Source of the DNA: Kocuria rosea | Lineage (GTDB): Bacteria > Actinomycetota > Actinomycetes > Actinomycetales > Micrococcaceae | NCBI RefSeq assembly: GCF_006094695.1 | Contig: NZ_CP035103.1 | Coordinates: forward strand, 2,852,001-2,916,000 | Direction of reading: 5' to 3' | DNA length: 64,000 nt | In this document: positions 1-8,310 of the stretch, one piece after another | Position numbering within the stretch: the first letter of the stretch is position 1 | How the letters are laid out: the number at the start of each line of letters is the position of its first letter | Notes under the pieces: generated by a model | Databases searched by the model: none | What the model saw: only the letters and a program-made list of their open reading frames with translations | What the model was told of the DNA's origin: nothing | Translations under genes and position numbers: made by a program

Positions 1-321
1 GTGATCTGGTCCTGCGCCGCCGGTCTGGTGCTCTTCCGGCTGCTGTGGACCCTGGCGCCCCGCTGGCTGTACACCCCGCTGTACGTGGTGATGGGCTGCC
101 TGGCCCTCTTCTACCTGCCGCAGTTCTGGCAGACCAGCCCCCCGGCGGCCGCGCTGACCGCCGCCGGCGGCATCGCCTACATCACCGGCGCCGTGGTCTA
201 CGGCACCCGGCGGCCGCGCCTGCTCCCCGAGGTGTTCAGCTTCCACGAGGTCTTCCACGCCTTCACGGTGCTGGGCTTCGTGCTGCACTACGTGGCGATC
301 ATGCTCGCGATGCTCCGCTGA
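1..321 (+). CDS. Hemolysin III / TrhA-family membrane protein, C-terminal part
   Basis: The gene is cut by the window edge, so the GTG at base 1 is probably internal. The visible 106 residues hold three to four hydrophobic segments. They end in the family-typical block FHEVFHAFTVLGFVLH, where His82 and His86 are spaced like the conserved metal-site histidines of the PAQR/hemolysin III (CREST) superfamily. Family members are about 220 residues long with seven membrane helices, so roughly half is missing. They are integral membrane proteins linked to membrane-lipid or energy homeostasis; the name hemolysin does not imply toxin activity. The identification rests on this C-terminal motif. Confidence 0.8.
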   Translation: MIWSCAAGLVLFRLLWTLAPRWLYTPLYVVMGCLALFYLPQFWQTSPPAAALTAAGGIAYITGAVVYGTRRPRLLPEVFSFHEVFHAFTVLGFVLHYVAIMLAMLR

Positions 322-397
322 GCGGCTCCGCCCCGCCCACCCGCTCACCGGGCTCCGCGGGCCCCGGGGGCCGCGCCCGCGAGGCCGGGCTCTTGCC

Positions 398-769
398 TCA
401 GCCGCGCGGGTCGGGCCCCTCCGGCTCCTCGGCCCGCGCCGCCGGCCCTCCCCCGGCCCGGTCGCCGTCGGCGCCGGTCCTGGCGTCGGCGCCGTCCGTC
501 CCGGCGCTGTCGGTCCCGGTGTGGCCGCCGGCCCGCTCCTCCGCGGCGCGGCGCTCGGCGTACTCCGCGCGGTAGCGCAGCCGCCGGTTGCGGCGGTTGA
601 AGTCGCGCACCAGGAAGATGACCGCCACGGCCAGCAGCAGCGTCATGAGGAACCCCAGCATCCCGGGGGTCACCTGGCTCGGGTCCAGGCCGGGGCGCAG
701 CGTGCCCTCGTCGATCGGGTTGGGCGCCATCGCCGGCAGCAGGGCGAGCACGTTCAGCACGGTGGTCAT
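398..769 (-). CDS. Small membrane protein encoded downstream of mca
   Basis: 123 residues. The first 20 are hydrophobic (MTTVLNVLALLPAMAP), one clear membrane helix lies at about residues 37-54, and a basic stretch (RDFNRRNRRLRYRAEY) follows before a disordered Gly/Asp/Ala-rich tail. The ATG is only 8 bases after the mca stop and has no good ribosome site of its own, so it is probably translated by coupling with mca. I do not recognise a named family. The basic patch after the helix suggests an inside orientation of the tail. Its role is unknown; a link to mycothiol metabolism is only suggested by position. Confidence 0.6.
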   Translation of the reverse strand: MTTVLNVLALLPAMAPNPIDEGTLRPGLDPSQVTPGMLGFLMTLLLAVAVIFLVRDFNRRNRRLRYRAEYAERRAAEERAGGHTGTDSAGTDGADARTGADGDRAGGGPAARAEEPEGPDPRG

Positions 770-777
770 CCCGGCGC

Positions 778-1674
778 TCAGCCCACGATCCCGGCGAACA
801 GGTCGTGCTCCGGCAGGTCGGTCGGCACCCGGGACTCCGCCAGGACGTAGTCCTCCCACGGCCACACCTGGGACTGCAGCTCGGCGGAGACGGCGAAGAA
901 CATCCCGTCCGGCGCCACCTGGGTCCGGTGGCTGCGCAGCGCCTCGTCCCGCAGCGCGAACGTGTCCGGGCAGCGCACCTTGGTGGTGGTCTCGTGCCGG
1001 GGGGCCGGCGGGCGGTGGCCCTCCGGGTCGCTCTCCTGCAGCATCGCGATCCGGGCCGCGTACGGGGACTGCAGGCCGCGCTCCTCGAGGGCCTCGTGCA
1101 GGGCCACGAAGCGCTCCAGGTTGAAGGCCCGGTCGTAGTAGAGCTTCTGCGGGGTCCACGGCTCGCCGAGGCCGGGGTACCGCTCGGGGTCGCCGGCGGC
1201 GCGGAACGCCTCGACGGAGACGTTGTGCGTCTGGATGTGGTCCGGGTGCGGGTAGCCGCCGTTCTCGTCGTAGGTCAGGATCACGTGCGGGCGGAACCGG
1301 CGCACGAGCCGGACCAGGGGCGCGGCGGCGCGCTCGAGCGGCTGCAGGGCGAAGCAGCCCCACGGCAGCGGCGGCAGGGGGTCCCCCTCGGGCAGCCCCG
1401 AGTCCATGAAGCCGAGCCAGCGGTGGTCGACGTCCAGCGCGGCGGCCGCCTGCGCCATCTCGTGCCGCCGCAGACCGGTCAGGTCCCGCTCGGCGTGCGG
1501 GTGGCCCTCCATCTCGGCGTTGAGGATCGAGCCCCGCTCCCCACCGGTGCACGTGGCCACCATGACCTCGACCCCCTGCCGGACGTAGTGGGCCATGGTC
1601 GCGGCGCCCTTGCTCGACTCGTCGTCGGGGTGGGCGTGGACGGCCAGCAGGCGCATCTCTGACAGGGAGGTCAC
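778..1674 (-). CDS. mca: Mycothiol S-conjugate amidase
   Basis: Zinc amidase of the LmbE/PIG-L fold that cleaves mycothiol S-conjugates into glucosaminyl-inositol and a mercapturic acid, which is exported. It serves thiol-based detoxification in the cytosol of actinobacteria. The N-terminal motif AHPDDESSKGA supplies His and Asp zinc ligands, and HPDH about 130 residues later supplies another. The length near 295 residues fits Mca. The GTG at 1674 (VTSLSEMRLLAV) is preferred because GAGAGGA lies eight bases upstream; an ATG at 1656 has no ribosome site. MshB is the close alternative, but the motif spacing and the DUF4307 neighbour fit Mca. Confidence 0.9.
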   Translation of the reverse strand: MTSLSEMRLLAVHAHPDDESSKGAATMAHYVRQGVEVMVATCTGGERGSILNAEMEGHPHAERDLTGLRRHEMAQAAAALDVDHRWLGFMDSGLPEGDPLPPLPWGCFALQPLERAAAPLVRLVRRFRPHVILTYDENGGYPHPDHIQTHNVSVEAFRAAGDPERYPGLGEPWTPQKLYYDRAFNLERFVALHEALEERGLQSPYAARIAMLQESDPEGHRPPAPRHETTTKVRCPDTFALRDEALRSHRTQVAPDGMFFAVSAELQSQVWPWEDYVLAESRVPTDLPEHDLFAGIVG

Positions 1675-1797
1675 TCGGGGGGTCCTCTCGGGAACGGTCG
1701 GGGAGTCGGGGAAGCGGCCGGTGCGGGCACGGGCCGCGGCCCATTTTACGCGTTCGCCGGGCGGTCCTGCGCCCGGGGTGCTCCCAGGGGCCTCGGC

Positions 1798-1803
1798 TAC
1801 AGT
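1798..1803 (+). promoter_or_regulatory. Possible -10 box for the DUF4307 gene
   Basis: TACAGT matches the actinobacterial TANNNT consensus about 58 bases before the chosen start. No convincing -35 box is visible. Confidence 0.3.
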
Positions 1804-1860
1804 GGTCGGGCGGTCGCCGGGCCCGGCGCCGCCCCCTTGCCCCCGAGACCCGAGGCCGCC

Positions 1861-2286
1861 GTGTCCACCGACTCCCCAGACCTGCTCCGCGACCGCTACG
1901 GAGCCCCCCGCCGCGAGCGCCGGATCGGGACGCGCGGCTGGATCGGTCTCGCCCTGGCGGCCACCCTGGTCACCGCCGTCTTCGTCGTCTGGGTGGTCAC
2001 GGCGCGGCAGAGCGCCCCCACGTTCAAGGACATCGGCTTCGAGGTGGTCTCGGAGGCGCGGGCCACGGCGGACTTCGAGCTCACCAAGCGTCCCGAGGAC
2101 GTCGTCACGTGCGCGGTGCAGGCCCTCAACCAGGAGTACGCCGTGGTGGGCTGGTCCGAGGTGACCATCGGGGCCGTGCCCGAGGACCGCCTGGGCGACG
2201 GCGGGACGAGCTCCCACCGCGCGGCCGTGCGCACCACCAACCTGGCGACCACCGCGGTCGTGGACTCCTGCTGGCTCGAGGACTGA
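1861..2286 (+). CDS. DUF4307 membrane protein
   Basis: 141 residues beginning at GTG 1861. A short basic cytosolic region containing DLLRDRYGAPRRERR leads into one membrane helix (about residues 25-47). An extracytoplasmic domain of about 90 residues follows, with two cysteines in it (in VTCAV and DSCWLED). The RYG motif, single helix and position divergent from mca are typical of DUF4307. Its function is unknown. In-frame codons upstream to 1837 exist, but the start at 1861 gives the usual N-terminus. Confidence 0.75.
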   Translation: MSTDSPDLLRDRYGAPRRERRIGTRGWIGLALAATLVTAVFVVWVVTARQSAPTFKDIGFEVVSEARATADFELTKRPEDVVTCAVQALNQEYAVVGWSEVTIGAVPEDRLGDGGTSSHRAAVRTTNLATTAVVDSCWLED

Positions 2287-2333
2287 GCCCCCGGCGGTCG
2301 TCCCGCCCGTGTGTCGCCGCCGCCGTCGGGCCT

Positions 2334-2363
2334 TTGGGCTTGTCCGCCCGCCCCGCCTAGACT
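2334..2363 (+). promoter_or_regulatory. Promoter ahead of the greA leader ORF
   Basis: TTGGGC (2334-2339), an 18-base spacer and TAGACT (2358-2363). The -10 box ends 7 bases before ATG 2371, so transcription is expected to start at or next to that ATG and give a leaderless message. greA lies about 185 bases downstream. Confidence 0.5.
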
Positions 2364-2370
2364 GGGCAGC

Positions 2371-2559
2371 ATGACTCCCCGTCCCCGGCAGCCGGACACC
2401 GTCCGAAACGGACGACCCGCACCGGGGCGGGGTCTTTGCGTAGCGGACCCCCGCACCGCCGGCGGCCCCCACGCCGTCGTCCCGGTCCGCCGCGGACCCG
2501 CCCGGACCCCGGGAGGACTGCCGCGGCCCGACCGACCGTTCACCGAGGAGAGATTGTGA
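2371..2559 (+). CDS. Possible leaderless upstream ORF coupled to greA
   Basis: 62 codons from ATG 2371, directly downstream of a -10 box. The TGA stop (2557-2559) overlaps the greA GTG (2556-2558). The product is rich in Arg, Pro and Gly with no recognisable domain, so it may matter for its translation rather than as a protein. This could be a leader ORF that delivers ribosomes to greA or senses translation. It could also be a chance ORF in GC-rich DNA, since greA has its own ribosome site. Confidence 0.35.
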   Translation: MTPRPRQPDTVRNGRPAPGRGLCVADPRTAGGPHAVVPVRRGPARTPGGLPRPDRPFTEERL

Positions 2560-3059
2560 CCACCACGAACAAGACCGGCGCCTGGCTGACCCAGGAGGCC
2601 TACGACCGCCTGAAGAAGGAGCTCGACCACATCTCCGGCCCGTACCGGCACGAGATCGTGGAGCGCATCGACCAGGCGCGCTCGGAGGGCGACCTCAAGG
2701 AGAACGGCGGCTACCACGCCGCCCGCGAGGAGCAGAGCAAGAACGAGGGGCGCATCGTCCACCTCAAGAACCTGCTCGAGAACGCCCAGGTCGGCGAGGC
2801 CCCTGCCGACGACGGGGTCGTGGAGGCCGGCATGGTCGTCACCGCGGAGATCGCGGGCGAGGCGATGACCTTCCTCATCGGCTCCCGCGAGGTGGCCGAG
2901 GACCTGGCCGCCGGCAGTGAGCTGGAGGTCTTCTCCGAGAAGTCCCCGATGGGCTCCGCGATCTCCGGCCACCGGGTCGGTGACGAGCTGTCCTACACCG
3001 CCCCCAACGGCAAGGAGATCCCGGTCAAGATCCTGGACGCCAAGCCGTTCAAGGTCTGA
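2556..3059 (+). CDS. greA: Transcription elongation factor GreA
   Basis: 167 residues, close to the family norm. GreA enters the RNA polymerase secondary channel and stimulates cleavage of backtracked RNA so that stalled complexes resume. The N-terminal antiparallel coiled coil carries the acidic-tip motif GDLKENGGYHAA, equivalent to GDLSENAEYDAA in other GreA proteins. The C-terminal FKBP-like domain includes GSAISGH. GTG 2556 is chosen because GAGGAGA lies just upstream and it gives a standard GreA N-terminus; it also overlaps the stop of a possible leader ORF. Confidence 0.95.
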   Translation: MTTTNKTGAWLTQEAYDRLKKELDHISGPYRHEIVERIDQARSEGDLKENGGYHAAREEQSKNEGRIVHLKNLLENAQVGEAPADDGVVEAGMVVTAEIAGEAMTFLIGSREVAEDLAAGSELEVFSEKSPMGSAISGHRVGDELSYTAPNGKEIPVKILDAKPFKV

Positions 3060-3066
3060 GGCTCCC

Positions 3067-3276
3067 GTGACGACCCACTGGTTGCGCAGCCCCGGCCCCG
3101 GCACCAAGGCGCTGATGGTCCTGACGGCGGTGCTCGGGGTCGTGGCCGTGGTGCTGCACTTCGCGGGTCAGGGCGACCCCGCCGCGAGCGCCCCCGGCAG
3201 CCTGCGCAACGTCTTCGTCTTCGCGACGTTCGTCAGCGCGTTCGTCACCTACCTCACCGGCCGGCGCCGCACCTGA
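3067..3276 (+). CDS. Small two-helix membrane protein
   Basis: 69 residues from GTG 3067, seven bases after the greA stop, so probably co-transcribed with greA. Two hydrophobic segments lie at about residues 15-34 and 44-63 and the end is basic (TGRRRT). No named family is recognised. It is followed by a strong hairpin shared with convergent ilvA. Confidence 0.55.
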   Translation: MTTHWLRSPGPGTKALMVLTAVLGVVAVVLHFAGQGDPAASAPGSLRNVFVFATFVSAFVTYLTGRRRT

Positions 3277-3296
3277 CGCCGCCCCCGGACGACACC

Positions 3297-3324
3297 GGCG
3301 CCGGTCCCCGCGGGGACCGGCGCC
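3297..3324. terminator. Convergent terminator hairpin, greA side and ilvA
   Basis: A perfect 28-base palindrome with arms GGCGCCGGTCCCCG and its complement, between converging genes. There is no U-tract, as is common in actinobacteria. It can act on both strands. Confidence 0.75.
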
Positions 3325-3361
3325 GTCGTCGTCGGGGGCCGGGACCGGTGCCCGGCGGCGG

Positions 3362-4609
3362 TCAGTGCACGACGACGGGGTGGTAGCCCTCCGCCTCGAG
3401 CGCCCGGAGGATCTGGCGGCAGTGCTCGTGCCCCTTGGTCTCCATGTCGATGGTGATGGACACGTCGCCCAGGCTGAGCGAGCCGCCGATCCGGGTGTGG
3501 TCCACGCCGGTGACGTTGGCGTCCTGGACGGCGATGAGCTCGGAGATGCGGGCGAGCTCGCCCGGGCGGTCGGTGAGCATCATCTTGATGGTCATGTACC
3601 GGCCGGCGGCGGAGAGCCCCCGCTGGATGACCTTGAGCATGAGCATGGGGTCCACGTTGCCGCCCGAGAGCACCACCACGGTGTTGCCGAGGTCCGGGTA
3701 CGCGGCCTGCAGGCGGCCATCCAGAAGGGCCGCGACGCCGACGGCGCCGGCGGGCTCCACCACGAGCTTGTTGCGCTCGAGCAGGAAGATCAGCGCCTGG
3801 GCGAGGGAGTCCTCCGAGACCGTCACGACGTCGTCGGTGAGCTCCTTGATGATGCTGAACGGCAGCTGCCCGGGTTTGCCCACGGCGATGCCGTCGGCAA
3901 TGGTCGAGACCCGGTCGAGGGTCACGAGCGCGTCCCCCGCGAGGGACGGCGGGTAGGCGGCGGCGTTCTCCGCCTGCACGCCGATGAGCCGGATCGGCCG
4001 GCCGAGCTGCTCGGCGCGGGCCTTGACCGCCACGGCCATGCCGGCGAGCAGCCCCCCGCCGCCCACCCCGGTGATGACGGTGTCGACGTCGGGCACCTGC
4101 TCGAGCACCTCGAGGCCGAGCGTGCCCTGCCCGGCCACGATGTCCGGGTGGTCGAAGGGGTGGACGAACACCGCCCCGGTCGCGGTGGCGTGGCGCTGGG
4201 CCTCGGCGAGGGCCTCGTCCACGCTGGTGCCGTGCAGGATCACCTCGGCGCCGTGGTCCTGGGTCGCGGCGATCTTGGGCAGGGCCGCGCCCAGCGGCAT
4301 GTAGATGCGGGCGGTGATGCCCAGCTTGGCGGCGGCGAGGGCGACCCCCTGCGCGTGGTTGCCGGCGGAGGCCGCCACGACACCGCGGGCCTTCTCCTCG
4401 TCGGTGAGCTTGGCCATCCGCACGTAGGCGCCGCGGACCTTGAAGGAGCCCGCGCGCTGCAGGTTCTCGGCCTTGAGATTGACCTCGGAGCCGATGAGCC
4501 GCGAGAGCGCCCGGGAGTGGGTCACCGGGGTCCGGTCGATCACGCCCTCGAGGAGCGCGGCGGCGTCCTGGATGTCGGCGAGACGGACGGGCAGTTCGGC
4601 CAGGCTCAC
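3362..4609 (-). CDS. ilvA: Threonine ammonia-lyase (threonine dehydratase) with ACT domain
   Basis: 415 residues. This PLP enzyme deaminates threonine to 2-oxobutanoate, the first step of isoleucine synthesis. The PLP lysine is Lys57 in AGSFKVRGA, and the glycine loop is GVGGGGLLAG. A regulatory ACT domain occupies about residues 335-415 (MLTDRPGELARISELI). One ACT-type domain rather than two fits the short actinobacterial form. GTG 4609 is chosen because GAAAGAAG lies a few bases upstream. The gene stands alone, facing greA. A TAGGAT -10 box on the minus strand at 4714-4709 could be its promoter. Confidence 0.9.
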   Translation of the reverse strand: MSLAELPVRLADIQDAAALLEGVIDRTPVTHSRALSRLIGSEVNLKAENLQRAGSFKVRGAYVRMAKLTDEEKARGVVAASAGNHAQGVALAAAKLGITARIYMPLGAALPKIAATQDHGAEVILHGTSVDEALAEAQRHATATGAVFVHPFDHPDIVAGQGTLGLEVLEQVPDVDTVITGVGGGGLLAGMAVAVKARAEQLGRPIRLIGVQAENAAAYPPSLAGDALVTLDRVSTIADGIAVGKPGQLPFSIIKELTDDVVTVSEDSLAQALIFLLERNKLVVEPAGAVGVAALLDGRLQAAYPDLGNTVVVLSGGNVDPMLMLKVIQRGLSAAGRYMTIKMMLTDRPGELARISELIAVQDANVTGVDHTRIGGSLSLGDVSITIDMETKGHEHCRQILRALEAEGYHPVVVH

Positions 4610-4680
4610 GGTGCGTCTTCTTTCCCGGTCGGTGCGTCGGTGCGGGGCCGGGCGGGACCCGCTGGGTCGTGCCACGGTGA

Positions 4681-4701
4681 GCGCCCGCCGGCGGCGGGCG
4701 C
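4681..4701 (-). terminator. Hairpin after the AI-2E-type permease
   Basis: GCGCCCGCC, a three-base loop and GGCGGGCGC: nine perfect base pairs, 11 bases past the permease stop on the minus strand. If ilvA is transcribed from the -10 box at 4714-4709, this same hairpin would lie in the ilvA leader. Confidence 0.5.
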
Positions 4702-4711
4702 GGTCCTCATC

Positions 4712-6124
4712 CTAGTCGCTGCCCGGTGTGCGCTCCGGCGAGGCGGGAGCACCGGAACCCGCCCCCTGGCCGACCCCCTGTTCGTCGCTGCGGCCGCGGC
4801 CCTGACCCGTGCCGGCGGCGGCCCGGGCGCGGTCGTCCCGTCGGCCGCGCTTGAGCGCGGCCTGCAGCCGTTCCTTCGCGCGGGTCCGGCGGAAGCGCTG
4901 GAGCTGGGCCATGACCTGGTCGCGGGTGAGATCGTTCCTGCGCGCGTGCTTCTTGATCTCCCACGGGAAGTAGTACGGCTCCCACGGGATCTCGTCGTCC
5001 GCCTTCCACGTCCCGCCCACGAGGTAGCGCACCACCGTGTTGAGGAAGGCCATCACGGGCACCGCGAACAGGGCGCCCGCGATGCCGAAGAGGATGGTGC
5101 CGGACGCGACGGCGAGGAAGACCGCGAGGGGGTGCAGGGACACGGCCCGGCCCATCACGAGCGGCTGCAGGACGTTGGACTCGATCTGCTGCACCAGCAG
5201 CACCACGGCGAGCATGGCCAGGGCGGTGCCGAAGCCGTTGGCCACGAGGGCGACGAGCACGGCGACCGCGCCGGTGAGCACGGCGCCCACGATCGGGATG
5301 AAGGAGCCCAGGAACACGAGGATGCCGATGGGCAGGGCGAGGGGGACGCCGAGCAGCGCCGCGCCGAGCCCGATGCCCACGGCGTCCACGAACGCCACGA
5401 AGCCCTGGATGCGGGCGTACTGCACGAGCGAGGTCCAACCCCGGCGGCCGGCGCCGTTGACGGCCCGCCGCGCGCTGACCGGGAACAGCCGGACGAGGAA
5501 GAGCCAGATCCGCTCGCCGTCCATGAGGAAGAACAGCAGGGTGAAGAGCATGATGATGATGCCGGTCAGCACGTTGCCCGCCGTCGAGCCGAAGGACATG
5601 GCGCCCGAGAGGATGGCCTCGCTGTTGTCCTGGATCGTGGTGCCGAGGTCGTCGATCCAGTCGTTCACGCTGTCGGCGCTGAGGTTCAGCGGCCCGTCCT
5701 CGAGCCAGCCCAGCAGCTGCTGGGTGCCGACCACCACGTTCTCGGACAGCTGCGCGAAGCCCAGCACGATCTGCCGGCCGGCGAGCACGAGCAGACCCGT
5801 CACGAGGCCGATGAGCACGAGCACCGCCGTGCCCGAGGCCAGGCCCGCCGGCACGTGCTGTCCGCGCAACCACTTCACCAGCGGGAACAGGAGCCCGGCG
5901 AGCAGGCCGGCGATGAGCACGGGGATGATGACCACCGTGATCGTCGACAGCATGTACCCGAGCAGCCCCACGGCCGCGAGGATGATGATGAGCCGCCACG
6001 ACCACGCCGCGGCCACCCGCACCGAGACCGCGACGCCACCCGCGGCGTTGCCGTGCAGCGGGGGGAGCTCGGTGCCGGGTCCCGGCCGCAGCGGCCGCTC
6101 GGCGTCGTGCGATGTCGAAGGCAT
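4712..6124 (-). CDS. AI-2E family transporter (PerM/UPF0118)
   Basis: 470 residues with an N-terminal membrane block (RLIIILAAVGLLGYMLSTI), a hydrophilic periplasmic-type region around residues 130-190, a second block of helices ending near residue 390, and a charged C-terminal tail rich in Arg and Gly. The motifs FLGSFIPIVGAVLTG and QQIESNVLQPLVMG are typical of the family. Members are putative exporters or sodium/proton-coupled permeases; autoinducer-2 export is shown for only a few, so the substrate is open. The ATG at 6124 has a weak ribosome site. It is divergent from the nitroreductase-like gene. Confidence 0.85.
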   Translation of the reverse strand: MPSTSHDAERPLRPGPGTELPPLHGNAAGGVAVSVRVAAAWSWRLIIILAAVGLLGYMLSTITVVIIPVLIAGLLAGLLFPLVKWLRGQHVPAGLASGTAVLVLIGLVTGLLVLAGRQIVLGFAQLSENVVVGTQQLLGWLEDGPLNLSADSVNDWIDDLGTTIQDNSEAILSGAMSFGSTAGNVLTGIIIMLFTLLFFLMDGERIWLFLVRLFPVSARRAVNGAGRRGWTSLVQYARIQGFVAFVDAVGIGLGAALLGVPLALPIGILVFLGSFIPIVGAVLTGAVAVLVALVANGFGTALAMLAVVLLVQQIESNVLQPLVMGRAVSLHPLAVFLAVASGTILFGIAGALFAVPVMAFLNTVVRYLVGGTWKADDEIPWEPYYFPWEIKKHARRNDLTRDQVMAQLQRFRRTRAKERLQAALKRGRRDDRARAAAGTGQGRGRSDEQGVGQGAGSGAPASPERTPGSD

Positions 6125-6236
6125 GGAGCCATCTTGGCACGGCGGTCCGACCGCCGGGCGCCCCCCGGCCGGGGCCGGACGACGATTCCGCGGGCCGGTC
6201 CGGCACGCGGGGCGCGCGCGGTGGAAGACTGGCGGG

Positions 6237-6839
6237 ATGTCACGCACTTTCCTCCGCGTTCTCGCCCAGCGCCGGCCGGCTCCCGGCCTGACCCCGGACG
6301 CTCCGCCGCGGGAGGAGCTGGAGGCCGTGCTCCGCGCCGCCGCGGGGACCGCGGCGGCCGATCCGGGCCTGAGCTGGCGGGTGGCCGTGACCACCCGCCG
6401 CTCCGCGCCGGAGCTCGCGGCCGCGCTGGCGGGGCTGACCCGGGTGCCCAACATGTCGGCGCCCTTCCCCCGGCTCAAGGGCAAGCAGCTGCGCCGGCTC
6501 GCGGCCTTCCGGGGCGCCCTGAAGTGGGCGAGCACGGGCGGCCTGGGGTGCGCGCTCGTCTTCAGCCCCGACGGCACCCTGGGCGTCCCGCGGAAGGAGC
6601 AGCTGAACGCGGCGCACGGGGCCCGCCCCCTGCTCGAGGCCGCGTTCTGGGCCGCCGGCTGGGGCACCGTGTGGGCCCACCGGGACGGCGAGGGCGAGGA
6701 CGCGGTCCGCGCGTTCTACGGGCTGACGGAGGAGGAGAAGCTGCTCGGCTGGCTGTTCGTGGGCCGCCCGCCCCGCGCCGTGGCCGTCGAGCACACGGCC
6801 ACCCGCCCCACGCCCGGGCCCCGGATCTCGTACCACTGA
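6237..6839 (+). CDS. Nitroreductase-like flavoprotein
   Basis: 200 residues resembling the NAD(P)H:FMN nitroreductase fold. It has an N-terminal ARRR-type segment (LRVLAQRRPAPGLTPD), the central GALKWASTGGLGCALVFSPDG block, and a C-terminal EEEKLLGWLFVGRPPR that matches the family end. The usual SGGNxQPW segment is replaced by AAADPGLSWRVAV, so flavin contacts may differ and activity is uncertain. It starts at ATG 6237 after GGAAGA. It is monocistronic and ends at a strong convergent hairpin. Confidence 0.7.
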   Translation: MSRTFLRVLAQRRPAPGLTPDAPPREELEAVLRAAAGTAAADPGLSWRVAVTTRRSAPELAAALAGLTRVPNMSAPFPRLKGKQLRRLAAFRGALKWASTGGLGCALVFSPDGTLGVPRKEQLNAAHGARPLLEAAFWAAGWGTVWAHRDGEGEDAVRAFYGLTEEEKLLGWLFVGRPPRAVAVEHTATRPTPGPRISYH

Positions 6840-6875
6840 GCCCCTCCTCCGCGTCCGCCCGCGGGTCGCGGCACG

Positions 6876-6918
6876 ACGACGGCCCGGGACCCGCGGTGCG
6901 CGGGTGCCGGGCCGTCGT
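6876..6918. terminator. Bidirectional terminator hairpin
   Basis: Outer arms ACGACGGCCCGG (6876-6887) and its complement (6907-6918) enclose inner arms ACCCGCG and CGCGGGT with a three-base loop. This gives 19 pairs and one mismatch between convergent genes. Confidence 0.8.
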
Positions 6919-6942
6919 GGGTGGTGCAGCCGGGGCCTGGAC

Positions 6943-7815
6943 CTAGTTCGAGGTCATCTCCCGGATGATCGCCAGGATGCGCAGGATCTCGACGTAGGTC
7001 CAGATCAGCGTGACCGTCAGGCCGAAGGCCGCGGACCAGGCCATCTTCTCGGGGACGCCGACCTCGACACCGCGCTTGATGTTGTCGAAGTCCAGCACGA
7101 AGCTGTAGGCCGCGAGCAGGATGGCCACGGCGCCGATGAGCAGGCCCAGCCAGGGGCCGAGCGGGCTGTCCGTGCGGATGTTGAAGCCGAACAGCAGCAC
7201 CGCGCCCAGGTTGACCAGCGCGAAGACGGCGTAGGCCATGAGCGCGACCATGAAGATCTTGGTGGCGCGCGGGGAGGCCCGGACCTTGCCGGAGCGGAAG
7301 AGCACGAGCACCGAGACGAACACGGCGATGGTGCCGATGACGGCCTGCACCACGATGCCCGGGTACATGGCCTCGAACATCCCCGAGATGCCGCCCAGGA
7401 ACATGCCCTGGAACAGGCCGTAGGCGAGGATCAGCGCGGGCGAGGGCTCGCGCTTGAAGGCGTTGACCAGGCCGAGGACGAGACCGACGAGGGCGCCGGG
7501 GATGGTGAGGATCGGCATGATCCAGCCGGCGAGCGCGCCGACGACCACGGCACCGAGCACCGTGGCGGTGCGCATGATGACGTCGTCGTAGGTCATCCGG
7601 CCGGTCTGGTTCGTCCCGGCGGCCGGGGCGTTGTACATCGAGTCCAGGCGCTCGGCCGAGTACGGGGCGCCCTGCTGGTAGCCGGTCCGTCCGTAGCCGG
7701 GCTGCTGCTGGTAGGGGGTTCCGTAGGAGGTCTGTCCGTACTGGTTCCCGTGGGACTGGGCGCTGCCTGCGCCCGGCTTCGAGAGATCGCGGAGAAGCGG
7801 GTTACCGCCGGCCAT
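6943..7815 (-). CDS. Bax1-I / YccA family membrane protein
   Basis: 290 residues. The first 65 or so are a disordered Gln/Gly/Tyr-rich segment (GNQYGQTSYGTPYQQQ). About seven membrane helices of the Bax inhibitor-1 superfamily follow, with the hallmark GMFLGGISGMFE and the C-terminal SFVLDFDNIKRGVEVG. BI-1-like proteins act as calcium leak or stress-related membrane proteins; the bacterial role is unclear. The ATG has AAGGA about eight bases upstream. It is a single gene between a convergent terminator and divergent small membrane genes. Confidence 0.9.
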   Translation of the reverse strand: MAGGNPLLRDLSKPGAGSAQSHGNQYGQTSYGTPYQQQPGYGRTGYQQGAPYSAERLDSMYNAPAAGTNQTGRMTYDDVIMRTATVLGAVVVGALAGWIMPILTIPGALVGLVLGLVNAFKREPSPALILAYGLFQGMFLGGISGMFEAMYPGIVVQAVIGTIAVFVSVLVLFRSGKVRASPRATKIFMVALMAYAVFALVNLGAVLLFGFNIRTDSPLGPWLGLLIGAVAILLAAYSFVLDFDNIKRGVEVGVPEKMAWSAAFGLTVTLIWTYVEILRILAIIREMTSN

Positions 7816-8028
7816 TGAGGGGTCCTTCCGTGGCACTGATGTGCGAGATGTGCGACCAGCGTAGCAAGGCCTGCCTGACGAAAGCATGAGAACTGCTGTG
7901 CTTAAGCCGAGGGCGTGCGGGCGGCCCGGCCGGCGCGGGCCCCGGCCCCCAGGAGAGCGGACAGACAGGCCTTTGCTGGTGCACACATGCTGGGGAGAAC
8001 GACCGCTGTCCCGATCCGGAGGCCCCTC

Positions 8029-8295
8029 ATGCCCGAGTCCCCCGCCCACTGGGTGCCGCTGGCGGCGATCCCGGTGCTGCTCGCCGTCGGGGCCCTGGCC
8101 GTCCTGCACTGGAGCCGCTACCTCGGGGCGATCGGCCGGCTGGAGCGCGCGCGGACCTCTCCGGACGCCGCCCCGGCGACCGCCGCCTGGCTCGAGCTCC
8201 GCAGCGAGGAGCACTACCGCAGGGCCTACCGGCTCACCTGGGCGGTGGCCGCGGTGCTCGCCGTGGGCCTGACCGCCGCCGTCCTCGCGGGCTGA
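8029..8295 (+). CDS. Small membrane protein
   Basis: 88 residues with a helix near each end (about residues 8-26 and 68-86) and a charged middle (LERARTSPD, ELRSEEHYRRAY). A strong GGAGG six bases before ATG 8029 supports translation. No family recognised. A second small membrane gene follows after 15 bases. Confidence 0.6.
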   Translation: MPESPAHWVPLAAIPVLLAVGALAVLHWSRYLGAIGRLERARTSPDAAPATAAWLELRSEEHYRRAYRLTWAVAAVLAVGLTAAVLAG

Positions 8296-8310
8296 GCGGC
8301 GGCACGCCCC

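Noticed and set aside
322..397. Possible terminator between the TrhA fragment and its convergent neighbour
   Set aside because: GC-rich with several imperfect pairings, but no clean stem like those at the other convergent junctions.
3365..6946. Very long open frames opposite ilvA and the AI-2E-type permease
   Set aside because: They are antisense shadows: high GC removes stop codons, and the products are Arg/His/Gly/Asp-rich with no domain, while the opposite strand holds clear family motifs.
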